This document shows, piece by piece, positions 15,892-23,771 of a stretch of 64,000 bases of DNA. The first letter of the stretch is position 1. Each line of letters opens with the position of its first letter. The translations under genes were made by a program, and so were the position numbers. The notes beneath the pieces were generated by a model. It did no database searches. It was not told where the DNA came from and was given only the letters and a program-made list of their open reading frames with translations. Origin of the DNA: Mycolicibacter terrae (GTDB lineage Bacteria > Actinomycetota > Actinomycetes > Mycobacteriales > Mycobacteriaceae). Location of the stretch: contig NZ_AP022564.1 in NCBI RefSeq assembly GCF_010727125.1, positions 4,216,001-4,280,000 on the forward strand. Direction: 5' to 3'.

Positions 15892-16812
15892 CTAACCCGT
15901 GACGGTAGCGGTCGGCGCGGCCAGATGCCGGGCCAAGAAGGCGATCTGATGGTCGACGACATGGTCGAACCAGTCACCGCCGGCGAAGACGTCGAAGTGA
16001 TCGCACGGATAGTGCCGTACTTCGGCGCGGGCGGCGAACGCCGCCTTCGCCGCGGCCTGCGGGGGAGCGCCGCGGTCGAAGTCGGCGATCTGCACCAGCA
16101 TCGGGCAGTTGATCGCCGCGGCGTGCTTGGCGGCCGGGCGGTAGCCGCCCAACTGCATACCGACTCCGGCGTCGACCTCATTGCGCCAGGTGGGTCCGGC
16201 CATCGCGGTGTACGCCTCGTAGTAGCCCTCGGCCGTCAGGGTGGCCAACTCGCCGGGCCGACCGACCAGGGGGATTGTCGCGGGGGGGCCGCCGGTCCGT
16301 TGGGCCAGCGCGCTGCGCCAGCCGGTCACCGTCGAGCGCAGCAGCGTCGATGGCCGGTGGTGCGGCAGCGCCGCGATGGCGGCAGCCGGGCCGCTGACGA
16401 GCGGAGTCAGCGCGACGGCGGCCGCCACCCCGGGCGTGGTGGCGGCCACCTCGAAGACGTGACCGCCGGCCAACGAGACGCCCCAGACCACGAGGCGCCG
16501 CGGATCGATACCGGGCCGGCCGGCCGCCGCGGCGCAGGCGGCGCGGAAGTCTGCGATTTGTTCCTTGGTCGAAATCCGTTGCCGGGGTTGGCCCTCCGAC
16601 GCCCCGAAATAACGGTAGTCGAAGGCGAACGCGGCGAATCCGGCTGCACTCAACCGTTCGGCGAATGGGATCAGCCCCGAGTCGACCGTGCCGCCGAAAC
16701 CGTGGCCGAGCACCACCACCGGGGCGCCGTTGTCGCCGGCGTGATTACCGACCGCCGGGAAGAACCGGCCGACGCACGTGGTGCCGTCGCTGTCGAAACG
16801 GACCGTGCTCAC
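15892..16812 (-). CDS. Alpha/beta hydrolase
   Basis: 306 residues. The oxyanion motif GHGFGG (near 36-41), the nucleophile elbow GVSLAG (Ser near 113), an Asp in QIADFDRG and a His in CDHFDVF supply a full triad. The fold is like that of dienelactone hydrolase or acyl esterase types. The start at GTG 16812 overlaps the FMO stop (GTGA), so it is co-translated with the monooxygenase. It could open an ester or lactone formed by its partner, but the FMO fingerprint argues against a Baeyer-Villiger step, so the substrate remains open. Confidence 0.82.
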   Translation of the reverse strand: MSTVRFDSDGTTCVGRFFPAVGNHAGDNGAPVVVLGHGFGGTVDSGLIPFAERLSAAGFAAFAFDYRYFGASEGQPRQRISTKEQIADFRAACAAAAGRPGIDPRRLVVWGVSLAGGHVFEVAATTPGVAAAVALTPLVSGPAAAIAALPHHRPSTLLRSTVTGWRSALAQRTGGPPATIPLVGRPGELATLTAEGYYEAYTAMAGPTWRNEVDAGVGMQLGGYRPAAKHAAAINCPMLVQIADFDRGAPPQAAAKAAFAARAEVRHYPCDHFDVFAGGDWFDHVVDHQIAFLARHLAAPTATVTG

Positions 16813-18173
16813 GCCGAGGCTCCCGTCTTGTCCACCCCGGCCCAGACCGGTGCGCCGAGTTCGGCGGCCCGCCGCACGCCGCCGGGGATCTCGGAGGTGC
16901 GCATGTCGTGTTCGTAGAGGAAGTAGTCCAGTTGCTGGGTGTGCCGCGGCCTGTCCAGCATGTGACCGGTGTACTTGCGCATGTCGGCGTCGATGACCCG
17001 GCGCATCTCGGTGACCGACGGCAGCCGGTAGCGTCCCGCGGCGTAGGCGCCGATCAGGCGGGCCTGGGCCTCCACGAAGGGGAACAGGGTCGGGGTGGCT
17101 TGGGCGAATCCGGCGAACACCAGGTCGTCGATGCCGGGGTAGAACATCCGCTTGTACAGATCGATCCGGTTGTCCGGTGCACTGATGAACTCCGGGTCGA
17201 AGAACGGGAAGGTGATGTTGTAGCCGGTGGCGTAGATGATGATGTCGAATTCGCCGCTGCTGCCATCGGTGAAATGCACTGTGTCGCCGTCCAACCGGCT
17301 GATATCGGGCTTCGGGACCACATCGCCGGAGCCCAGCCGCAACGGCAGCTCCACCGATTGGGTGGGGTGTGCCTCGAAGAACTTGTGATTAGGCGTCGGC
17401 AGGCCGACTTCCTCGGGCTGGCCGGCGATGAACGGCTGGGCCCATTGGGCGAACTTGCGCTGCCAGGAGAACGGCAGATAGGGACTGGTGCGGTAGTACT
17501 TGTCGGCGGGCTTGCCGGCCAGGTATTTCGGCACGATCCAGGCGCCGGAGCGCGTCGACAGGGTCAGGTCGTTGTCCAGCGCCTTCGACGACAGTTCCAC
17601 GGCGATGTCGGCCGCGCTGTTGCCCAGGCCGACGACCAGGATGCGCTTGCCGGTGAACTCCAGTGGCGTCTTCGGGTCGATGTAATGGTGCGCGTGCAGG
17701 GCGTCACCGCTGAATTCACCCGGGAAGTCCGGGAAGCGCGGATCCCAGTGGTGGCCGTTGGCGACCACCAGCAGGTCGAAGCGGCGGCGCTGACCACCGG
17801 CCAGTTCCAGGTCCCACCCGCCGCCGGGCAGCCGCTGCGCGTGGGCGACCTCGGTGTTGAACGCGATGTTGCGTTTGAGCTCGAATGCCTCTGCGTAGGA
17901 CTCCAGGTACTCCTTGACCAGCGTGTGGTGCAGGAAGTCCGGATAGTGGGGAGGCATCGGAAAGTCTTTGAAGGACAGCTGATGCTTCGAGGTGTCGATG
18001 TGCAGCGACCGGTAGGCGCTGGAGTGCCCGTTCGGATTGCCGAAGGCCCAATTGCCGCCGATCCGGTCGGAGGATTCGAAGCAGGTGTAGTCGATCGCGT
18101 AGTCGGAGAGCATCTTTCCGGCGGTCAGGCCGCTGATGCCGGCACCGATGATCGCGGTGCGTGGTGCGGACAT
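16809..18173 (-). CDS. Flavin-containing monooxygenase, first gene of the island operon
   Basis: 454 residues from ATG 18173. FAD motif GAGISGL at about 10-16, a second GxGxx(G/A) motif GLGNSAAD near 176, the FMO fingerprint FSGDALHAHHY near 151-161 (FxGxxxHxxxY, not the HxxxW of Baeyer-Villiger enzymes) and the YATGY motif near 315. Uses NADPH and O2 to oxygenate an N, S or C centre. It heads the operon FMO - hydrolase - ligase - SDR - ADH, which recalls the mymA operon of M. tuberculosis (MymA, LipR, SadH, AdhD, FadD13). It is divergent from tetR and faces the operator at 18199-18224. Longer in-frame starts run through the operators and are rejected. Confidence 0.85.
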   Translation of the reverse strand: MSAPRTAIIGAGISGLTAGKMLSDYAIDYTCFESSDRIGGNWAFGNPNGHSSAYRSLHIDTSKHQLSFKDFPMPPHYPDFLHHTLVKEYLESYAEAFELKRNIAFNTEVAHAQRLPGGGWDLELAGGQRRRFDLLVVANGHHWDPRFPDFPGEFSGDALHAHHYIDPKTPLEFTGKRILVVGLGNSAADIAVELSSKALDNDLTLSTRSGAWIVPKYLAGKPADKYYRTSPYLPFSWQRKFAQWAQPFIAGQPEEVGLPTPNHKFFEAHPTQSVELPLRLGSGDVVPKPDISRLDGDTVHFTDGSSGEFDIIIYATGYNITFPFFDPEFISAPDNRIDLYKRMFYPGIDDLVFAGFAQATPTLFPFVEAQARLIGAYAAGRYRLPSVTEMRRVIDADMRKYTGHMLDRPRHTQQLDYFLYEHDMRTSEIPGGVRRAAELGAPVWAGVDKTGASA

Positions 18174-18198
18174 GGGCGAGCCTCCGGCCGTCGGGGGA

Positions 18199-18224
18199 GT
18201 AGACAGATTCAGACGAGTGTCTAC
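18199..18224. promoter_or_regulatory. Palindromic operator 1, FMO / tetR
   Basis: Arms GTAGACA (18199-18205) and TGTCTAC (18218-18224) form a perfect inverted repeat around a 12-bp spacer. It lies 26 bp upstream of the FMO start. The arms share the sequence GTAGACA with operator 2, so one protein, most likely the TetR product, probably binds both. Confidence 0.65.
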
Positions 18225-18242
18225 GCTATGCGTGGCAATAGT

Positions 18243-18270
18243 AGTACACAGATCCGTGGATCTGTCTACT
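18243..18270. promoter_or_regulatory. Palindromic operator 2, FMO / tetR
   Basis: A 28-bp inverted repeat with 13-bp arms, AGTACACAGATCC (18243-18255) and GGATCTGTCTACT (18258-18270), with one arm mismatch and a GT centre. It lies 34 bp before the tetR start, a usual place for auto-repression. Its centre is 45 bp from that of operator 1. Confidence 0.7.
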
Positions 18271-18303
18271 CCCTTGTTACGCTTACCGACCAGGAGGTGG
18301 TCC

Positions 18304-18915
18304 GTGAACGCAAAGCCGGGGTCGGCGTCGTCGACAACCGATCGGCTCCTGGACGCGACCGAGCAACTGCTGGCCGACAAGGGGATTCGGGCCACCACGA
18401 TGATCGACGTCGCCGAGCGCGCCGGGGTCTCTCGCGCCTGGCTGTACCGGAACTTCCCGGACAAGCCCGCCCTCGTGGGCGCCGCGATCATCCGGCTCGT
18501 CGAGACCAGTTGGGCGCAATCGCGCGCGGAGCTCACGACGCTGCCGGGTTTCGAGGAGCAGCTGGTGGCCGGCGTGCAGATCGGCCGCCGTGCCTACGAC
18601 GACCCGGGCACGCTGCTGATGCGCCTGCGCACCGCCGAACCCGAGGAGTTCACCGCCTGCGCCGGAGCAGGGGTCCGCGGCTTGGTGCCCGACCTCGCGG
18701 CGTTCTGGTATCCGTTCCTGGAGTCCGCCGCCGCTACCGGAGATATCCACTGCGACACCGACTTACCCGAGGCCAGCGAATGGATCGCCCGGGTGATGAT
18801 CAGTCTGGGCAGCGTCCCGGGTAATCACATGGACCCGGACGACCCGGCGGCGGTGCGGCGGCATCTGCGGCGGTACGTGCTGCCGGCGCTGCGGGTATCA
18901 CCGCAGCCGGGCTGA
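18304..18915 (+). CDS. TetR-family transcriptional regulator
   Basis: 203 residues from GTG 18304, fixed by AGGAGG 6 bases upstream. N-terminal HTH (residues about 14-58): a helix with ATEQLLADKGIRATTMIDVAERAGVS and the recognition helix RAWLYRNFPDKPALV. The C-terminal helical region is the ligand-binding and dimer domain. Divergent from the FMO operon with two palindromes between, so it most likely represses both directions until a pathway compound binds. The ligand is unknown. Confidence 0.87.
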   Translation: MNAKPGSASSTTDRLLDATEQLLADKGIRATTMIDVAERAGVSRAWLYRNFPDKPALVGAAIIRLVETSWAQSRAELTTLPGFEEQLVAGVQIGRRAYDDPGTLLMRLRTAEPEEFTACAGAGVRGLVPDLAAFWYPFLESAAATGDIHCDTDLPEASEWIARVMISLGSVPGNHMDPDDPAAVRRHLRRYVLPALRVSPQPG

Positions 18916-18979
18916 GCTCGCAGGCAGTACGCATCGGCGGGTGGGGATTAATTTCGCCGCCTTGGCGTTGCAACAACCC

Positions 18980-19699
18980 ATGGAACTACGCAATCAGGTC
19001 GCCCTGGTCACCGGCGGCACCGCTGGAATCGGTCTCGAATCGGCGCGTCTGCTGGCGGCCGAAGGCGCCGAGGTGGTGATCTCGGGTCGCGATGGCGAGC
19101 GCGGCGCGCGAGCGGTCGCCGAGATCGCCGGCAAGGTGACATTCGTTCAGGCCGATCTGAGCGATCTGGACGCGGTCACGCGGCTGGTCGGGCAGGCTGG
19201 CGAGGTCGACATCCTGGTCAACAACGCCGCGGTGTTCCCGGTCGCACCGACGCTCGAGCAAGACGTCGCGTCGTTTCAGCAGATGTTCGACACCAACGTG
19301 CGCGGCACCTATTTCCTGGTGGCCGAAGTAGCACGGGGCATGGTCGAACGCGGTCGGGGCAGCATCATCAACATCACCTCCACGGCCGCCTACAAGGGCT
19401 TCCCGGGCACCTCGGTCTACAGCGCCACCAAGGCCGCGCTGGCGTCGCTGACCCGCACCTGGGCCGCGGAGTTCGGCGCCAACGGTGTTCGCGTCAACAG
19501 TGTTTCGCCGGGGCCGACGCGGACGCCGGGCACCCTGGCATTGGGGGAGGTCATCGACGACATCGCGGCGACACTGCCGCTGGCGCGGACCGCGGGCCCC
19601 GAGGAGATCGCCCAGGCGGTGCTGTTCCTGGCCTCGCCGCGCGCCAGTTACGTCACCGGATCGACGCTCTACGTCGACGGCGGCGGTTCGGCGGTCTAG
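18980..19699 (+). CDS. Short-chain dehydrogenase/reductase
   Basis: 239 residues from ATG 18980 (MELRNQVALVTGG). The motifs are TGGTAGIG (cofactor), NNAA, catalytic Ser in ITSTAAY, YSATK and the C-terminal YVTGSTLYVDGG, the pattern of FabG-like NAD(P)-dependent reductases. It lies 64 bp after tetR on the same strand. A GTG at 18941 would add 13 residues, but neither start has a good ribosome site. It is probably part of the same island, transcribed with tetR. Confidence 0.83.
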   Translation: MELRNQVALVTGGTAGIGLESARLLAAEGAEVVISGRDGERGARAVAEIAGKVTFVQADLSDLDAVTRLVGQAGEVDILVNNAAVFPVAPTLEQDVASFQQMFDTNVRGTYFLVAEVARGMVERGRGSIINITSTAAYKGFPGTSVYSATKAALASLTRTWAAEFGANGVRVNSVSPGPTRTPGTLALGEVIDDIAATLPLARTAGPEEIAQAVLFLASPRASYVTGSTLYVDGGGSAV

Positions 19700-19784
19700 C
19701 GCTGCGCGCGGCGCCGGGCCCGGTGGCGCCGGCGAACGCCGTGGTGCCGGGGTGGATCCGGTCCGACGCTTGGCCCACCAACAG

Positions 19785-19808
19785 AAAAGCCCCGGCGAAG
19801 CCGGGGCT
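19785..19808 (-). terminator. Intrinsic terminator after tRNA-Leu
   Basis: Stem of 9 bp, AGCCCCGGC / GCCGGGGCT, with a 3-nt loop, followed on the minus strand by TTTTC. It lies 37 bp downstream of the tRNA-Leu 3' end and so ends that transcript. Because the stem is symmetric, it may also block read-through from the SDR on the plus strand. Confidence 0.75.
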
Positions 19809-19844
19809 CTATCTGTCACTGATGACGCGACTCATCACAAAAAG

Positions 19845-19927
19845 TGGGCGAAGGGGGACTTGAACCCCCACGTCCCGAAGGACACTGGCACCTGAAGCCA
19901 GCGCGTCTGCCATTCCGCCACTCGCCC
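19845..19927 (-). tRNA. tRNA-Leu, anticodon CAG
   Basis: 83-nt tRNA. Acceptor stem GGGCGAG / TTCGCCC with discriminator A, anticodon stem CTGGC / GCCAG around loop TTCAGGT (anticodon CAG, reads CUG), a long type II variable arm (GTCC-TTCG-GGAC) and T arm GGGGGTTCAAGTCCCCC. CCA is not encoded, so it depends on the CCA-adding enzyme. Confidence 0.97.
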
Positions 19928-20174
19928 GAGCGACCGGGGGAGCCTATCACGGCCCCAGGAGGGTGCTTCCGACCGGTTTGGCAGCCGCGGCCCACCGTGG
20001 TGCAGGCCGCCGTGACCCCATCGTGACCTGCTCTTATCCGATTCTCCGCCGTACAAGGGTGCCGCGGCGGCACACCGGGTCGATACCATGTCCAGGGCGA
20101 TGCAGCGCAGCGACACGCCGCGGCGACGCGTCCCCGGCACGACGAATTGACGGCGGCGAGTGAGGCGGCAGTTG

Positions 20175-21698
20175 ATGGACAGCCAGCGCGGGCTGGTTCA
20201 GCGCATCGAGCGCAGGCTCGAATCCGCCGTGGAGGATGCGATGGCCAGGGTCTTCGGTGGGGAAGTCGTCCCCGAGGAGGTCGAGGCCGCGTTGCGCCGG
20301 GAGGCCGCCGCGGGGGTGCGGGCGTTGGCCGGAAATCAGCTTTTGGCGCCCAACGAATACATCATTACCCTCGGTGTGGACGACTACAACAATGTGGGCG
20401 CCGACCAGGGCTCGACGTCGAAGGCCTTCGCCCGGCATTTAGCCGGATACATCGGCGAGCAGGGGTGGCAAACGTATGGTGATGTGGTTATCCGGTTCGA
20501 ACAGTCCCCGAGCCTGCGCACCGGTCAGGTCCGCACGCGGGGCGCTGTCAACCCGGACGCTCGCCCCCACCACACGGTCAGTGAACCCCGCCCGCCACAA
20601 TCAGATCATGCGTTTACCGCAGAATCAGGAGTGCCCCCGATGACCGATGACCCGAGCTACCGCGGCGCCCACGGGCAGCAGGACCGTCCCGGCGACGACT
20701 ACTACGACCCGCGTTACGGGCGGCCGGCTGACGACGCTCGCGGCGGTCAGGACCCCCGTGGCCACTACGCCCCGGAGCCCGAGCCCTACCAGCAGGACCA
20801 GCGCGGTGGCGGCTACCCCGACCAGGGCCCCGGCGGCCCGGGGGGCCCGGGGGGTTACGCCCCGCCGCGGCGGCCCGAGCAGGCGGGCTACCCCGAACAG
20901 GGCGGTTACCCCGAACAGGGTGGTTACCCCGAGCAAGGTGGTTACCCCGAGCAGGGCGGCTACCCCGGCGGCCAGGGCGGCTACCCGCCGCCGTCTTACG
21001 AGCAGCGCCCGCCGAGCGGCTACGGAGCCCCCGCCGGGTACGGCTCGGGCTACCCGCAGCAACAGCCTCCGCCGGCCTACCCCGGCGGCGGCCAGCCCGG
21101 GTACGGCGATTACGAGCGGCCCCCGGCCCGCCACGACGACTACGCCGGGTATCCCGAAGCCCAGCCCGAACAGCGTCCCTCCTACCCGGACCAGGGTGGT
21201 TACGACCAGGGCGCGCCGTCCTACGGTCGGCAGGACTACGGTCAGCCCGACTACCGCTACGGCGAAGCGCAGGGCGCCCCGGCCGGCTATGACTACGGCC
21301 CGCAGGGCGGCTACGGCGAAGCGCAGGCGGGCTACGACTACGGCCAGCCCCCGGCCGCCGGTGGCTATGACGCTCCGGGCGGCGGCTACGGCCAGCGCGC
21401 CTACTCGGCGCCGGCCTCGGTCACCCTGCAGCTCGATGACGGCAGCGGCCGCACCTACCAGCTGCACGAGGGCACCAACGTGGTGGGCCGCGGCCAAGAC
21501 GCCCAGTTCCGGCTGCCGGACACCGGGGTGTCGCGCCGTCACCTGGAGATTCGCTGGGACGGCCGGGTCGCTCTGCTGTCCGACCTGAACTCCACCAACG
21601 GCACCACGGTGAACAACGCCCCCGTTCAGGAATGGCAGCTGGCCGACGGCGACGTGATCCGGCTCGGGCACTCCGAGATCATCGTCCGGGTCCACTAG
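20175..21698 (+). CDS. fhaA: FHA-domain protein FhaA
   Basis: 507 residues from ATG 20175 (MDSQRGLVQRIERRLE), preferred over GTG 20160 because FhaA proteins start this way. Residues 1 to about 115 are the conserved N-terminal domain (DUF2662). A long Gly/Tyr/Pro/Gln linker (about 150-415) follows, including four copies of an 18-bp repeat. The FHA domain (about 420-507) has the key GRG, SRRH and NSTNGT motifs that hold phosphothreonine. Known role: it binds the phosphorylated MurJ pseudokinase and PknB/PbpA partners to control wall synthesis. First gene of the fha-pst-rod-pbp-pkn operon. Confidence 0.93.
   Translation: MDSQRGLVQRIERRLESAVEDAMARVFGGEVVPEEVEAALRREAAAGVRALAGNQLLAPNEYIITLGVDDYNNVGADQGSTSKAFARHLAGYIGEQGWQTYGDVVIRFEQSPSLRTGQVRTRGAVNPDARPHHTVSEPRPPQSDHAFTAESGVPPMTDDPSYRGAHGQQDRPGDDYYDPRYGRPADDARGGQDPRGHYAPEPEPYQQDQRGGGYPDQGPGGPGGPGGYAPPRRPEQAGYPEQGGYPEQGGYPEQGGYPEQGGYPGGQGGYPPPSYEQRPPSGYGAPAGYGSGYPQQQPPPAYPGGGQPGYGDYERPPARHDDYAGYPEAQPEQRPSYPDQGGYDQGAPSYGRQDYGQPDYRYGEAQGAPAGYDYGPQGGYGEAQAGYDYGQPPAAGGYDAPGGGYGQRAYSAPASVTLQLDDGSGRTYQLHEGTNVVGRGQDAQFRLPDTGVSRRHLEIRWDGRVALLSDLNSTNGTTVNNAPVQEWQLADGDVIRLGHSEIIVRVH
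20886..20957 (+). repeat. Four tandem 18-bp repeats in the fhaA linker
   Basis: Units of 18 bp (GGNTACCCCGARCARGGN) at 20886, 20904, 20922 and 20940 encode GYPEQG. Copies differ by third-position changes. In-frame repeats of this kind can vary in number between strains. Confidence 0.9.
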
Positions 21699-21840
21699 GT
21701 ACGACCGGAGCACACGCCCCCGGGAGAAGCAAAGCCCTCCCGCTTTGCCCTACGGCGACCCACGTCCAAGTATCGTGACTTAGCCGAAGTGCTCCGCCGT
21801 GAGCACGACATGGACGGCGCAAGGACGGAGAGGACGCCGG

Positions 21841-22308
21841 ATGCAGGGACTGGTGCTGCAGCTGACGCGAGCCGGTTTTTTGACGTTGCTGTGGCTGTTC
21901 ATCTGGTCGGTACTGCGGATACTGCGGACCGATATCTATGCACCGACCGGCGCGGTGATGGTTCGCCGCGGCCTGTCGATCCGGGGCGTGCTGCTGCCCT
22001 CGCGGCAGCAACGCACGGGAGCACGGCACCTGGTGGTGACCGAGGGCCCGTTGACCGGGGCCCGGATCGCGCTCAGCGACCAGCCGGTTCTGATCGGCCG
22101 CGCCGACGACTCGACTCTCGTGCTCACCGATGATTACGCCTCCACGCGGCACGCCCGACTATCTCAACGAGGCTCGGAATGGTATGTCGAAGACCTCGGC
22201 TCGACCAACGGCACCTACCTTGACAGGGTGAAGGTGACCACAGCGGTACGGGTTCCCATCGGGACGCCGATACGAATCGGCAAGACCGCGATCGAGCTCC
22301 GCCGGTGA
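21841..22308 (+). CDS. fhaB: FHA-domain protein FhaB (FipA)
   Basis: 155 residues, the same as recalled for M. tuberculosis. A membrane anchor lies at residues 7-28 and a C-terminal FHA domain at about 70-150, with GRADDSTLV, STRHARL and GSTNGTYLD. Reported to be phosphorylated by the Ser/Thr kinases and to link FtsZ and FtsQ in division under oxidative stress. ATG 21841 is chosen over an in-frame ATG at 21799 that would put extra residues before the membrane helix. The stop is overlapped by the GTG of pstP, so the two are coupled. Confidence 0.93.
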   Translation: MQGLVLQLTRAGFLTLLWLFIWSVLRILRTDIYAPTGAVMVRRGLSIRGVLLPSRQQRTGARHLVVTEGPLTGARIALSDQPVLIGRADDSTLVLTDDYASTRHARLSQRGSEWYVEDLGSTNGTYLDRVKVTTAVRVPIGTPIRIGKTAIELRR

Positions 22309-23771
22309 GCCTGGTTCTGCGGTACGCCGCCCGCAGTGACCGCGGCCTGGTGCGCTCCAACAACGAGGACTCCGTGTATGCCGGGGCCCGGCTGCTGGCC
22401 CTGGCCGACGGCATGGGCGGGCACGCGGCCGGCGAAGTCGCGTCGCAGCTGGTGATCGCCGCGCTGGCCCACCTCGACGACGACGAGCCTGGCGGCGACC
22501 TGCTGGCGAAGTTGGAATCCGCGGTGCAGGAAGGTAACTCGGCGATCGCGGCCTATGTCGAGGAGCACCCCGAACTCGAGGGCATGGGCACCACGCTGAC
22601 CGCGATCCTGTTCGCCGGCCCCCGGCTGGGACTGGCCCACATCGGCGACTCGCGCGGCTATCTGCTGCGCGACGGCGAGCTCAGCCAGATCACCAAGGAC
22701 GACACCTTCGTTCAGACCCTGGTCGACGAGGGACGCATCACCTTGGAGGAGGCGCACAGCCATCCGCAGCGGTCCCTGATCATGCGGGCACTGACCGGCC
22801 ACGAGGTGGAGCCGACGCTGATCATGCGCGAGGCGCAGGCCGGCGACCGTTACCTGCTGTGCTCCGACGGATTGAGCGACCCGGTGAGCACCGAGACCAT
22901 CCATGAGGCGCTGGAGATTCCCGACGTCAATGAAAGCGCGCTGCGGCTGATCGAATTGGCGCTGCGCGGCGGTGGACCCGACAACGTGACGGTGGTGGTG
23001 GCCGACGTCGTCGACGTCGACTACGGCCAGACCCAGCCGATCCTGGCCGGGGCGGTCTCCGACAACGACGAGGACCACCTGACCGCCCTGAACACCGCCG
23101 CCGGACGGGCCTCGGCGATCTCCCCGCGCAAGACCGTCGCCAAGCGGGTGCTGCCGCGGATCGAAACCCTGACCGCACCGCCCCGGTCCCGGCGGCGCAA
23201 GATCATCGTCGCAGTGCTGCTGCTGATCCTGCTGGCCGCGGCGCTGCTGATCGGACGCGCGATCATCCGCACCAACTATTACGTCACCGCCTACGGCGGC
23301 ACCGTGGCGATCATGCGCGGCGTGCAGGGTTCGATCCTCGGGCTGCCGCTGCAGGAGCCCTACCTGCTCGGCTGCCTCGACAGCCGCGGCGATCTGGTGC
23401 AGATCAGCTTCAGTCAGTCCGGTGACAAGCTGGCCTGCCGGCTGATGACGTTGCAGGATCTGCGGCTGCCGGCCCGCCAGCAGGTCAGCAATGGCCTGCC
23501 CGCCGGCACCCTCGACGACGCGATCACCCAGCTGCGCAACCTGGCCCGTGACTCCCTGCTGCCGCCGTGCCCGGCGCGAAGCACCGCCGGGAAGGCGGGC
23601 GACAGCGCTTCGACGCCCTCGCGCGCACCGGATCCCGGCCCGGCCCCGACCGGTCCCCGGCCCGGCCCGCCCCAGCCGACCCGGACTTCCGGGGTGCCAC
23701 ATCTGCCCACTCTGACCAACCTGCCGCCGGCCCCGCCAGAACCGGGGACCGACTGCCGGGCGGCCTCATGA
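22305..23771 (+). CDS. pstP: PP2C-type Ser/Thr phosphatase PstP
   Basis: 488 residues. PP2C domain to about residue 240 with metal-binding Asp in ADGMGGH, GDSRGYL, the DG of CSDGLSD and the final GGGPDNVTVVV. A variable juxtamembrane region precedes one membrane helix at about 297-322 and an external Pro-rich tail. Removes phosphate from PknA/PknB and their targets, including CwlM and FhaA partners. Starts at GTG 22305 within the fhaB stop and its own stop overlaps rodA (ATGA). Confidence 0.95.
   Translation: MSLVLRYAARSDRGLVRSNNEDSVYAGARLLALADGMGGHAAGEVASQLVIAALAHLDDDEPGGDLLAKLESAVQEGNSAIAAYVEEHPELEGMGTTLTAILFAGPRLGLAHIGDSRGYLLRDGELSQITKDDTFVQTLVDEGRITLEEAHSHPQRSLIMRALTGHEVEPTLIMREAQAGDRYLLCSDGLSDPVSTETIHEALEIPDVNESALRLIELALRGGGPDNVTVVVADVVDVDYGQTQPILAGAVSDNDEDHLTALNTAAGRASAISPRKTVAKRVLPRIETLTAPPRSRRRKIIVAVLLLILLAAALLIGRAIIRTNYYVTAYGGTVAIMRGVQGSILGLPLQEPYLLGCLDSRGDLVQISFSQSGDKLACRLMTLQDLRLPARQQVSNGLPAGTLDDAITQLRNLARDSLLPPCPARSTAGKAGDSASTPSRAPDPGPAPTGPRPGPPQPTRTSGVPHLPTLTNLPPAPPEPGTDCRAAS

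Noticed and set aside
16809..18173. Baeyer-Villiger monooxygenase
   Set aside because: The fingerprint ends in HxxxY rather than HxxxW, so a classical FMO is the better call.
16665..18824. 719-residue plus-strand ORF over the FMO and tetR genes
   Set aside because: High-GC antisense frame with no family features; FMO and TetR motifs are clear in the other frames.
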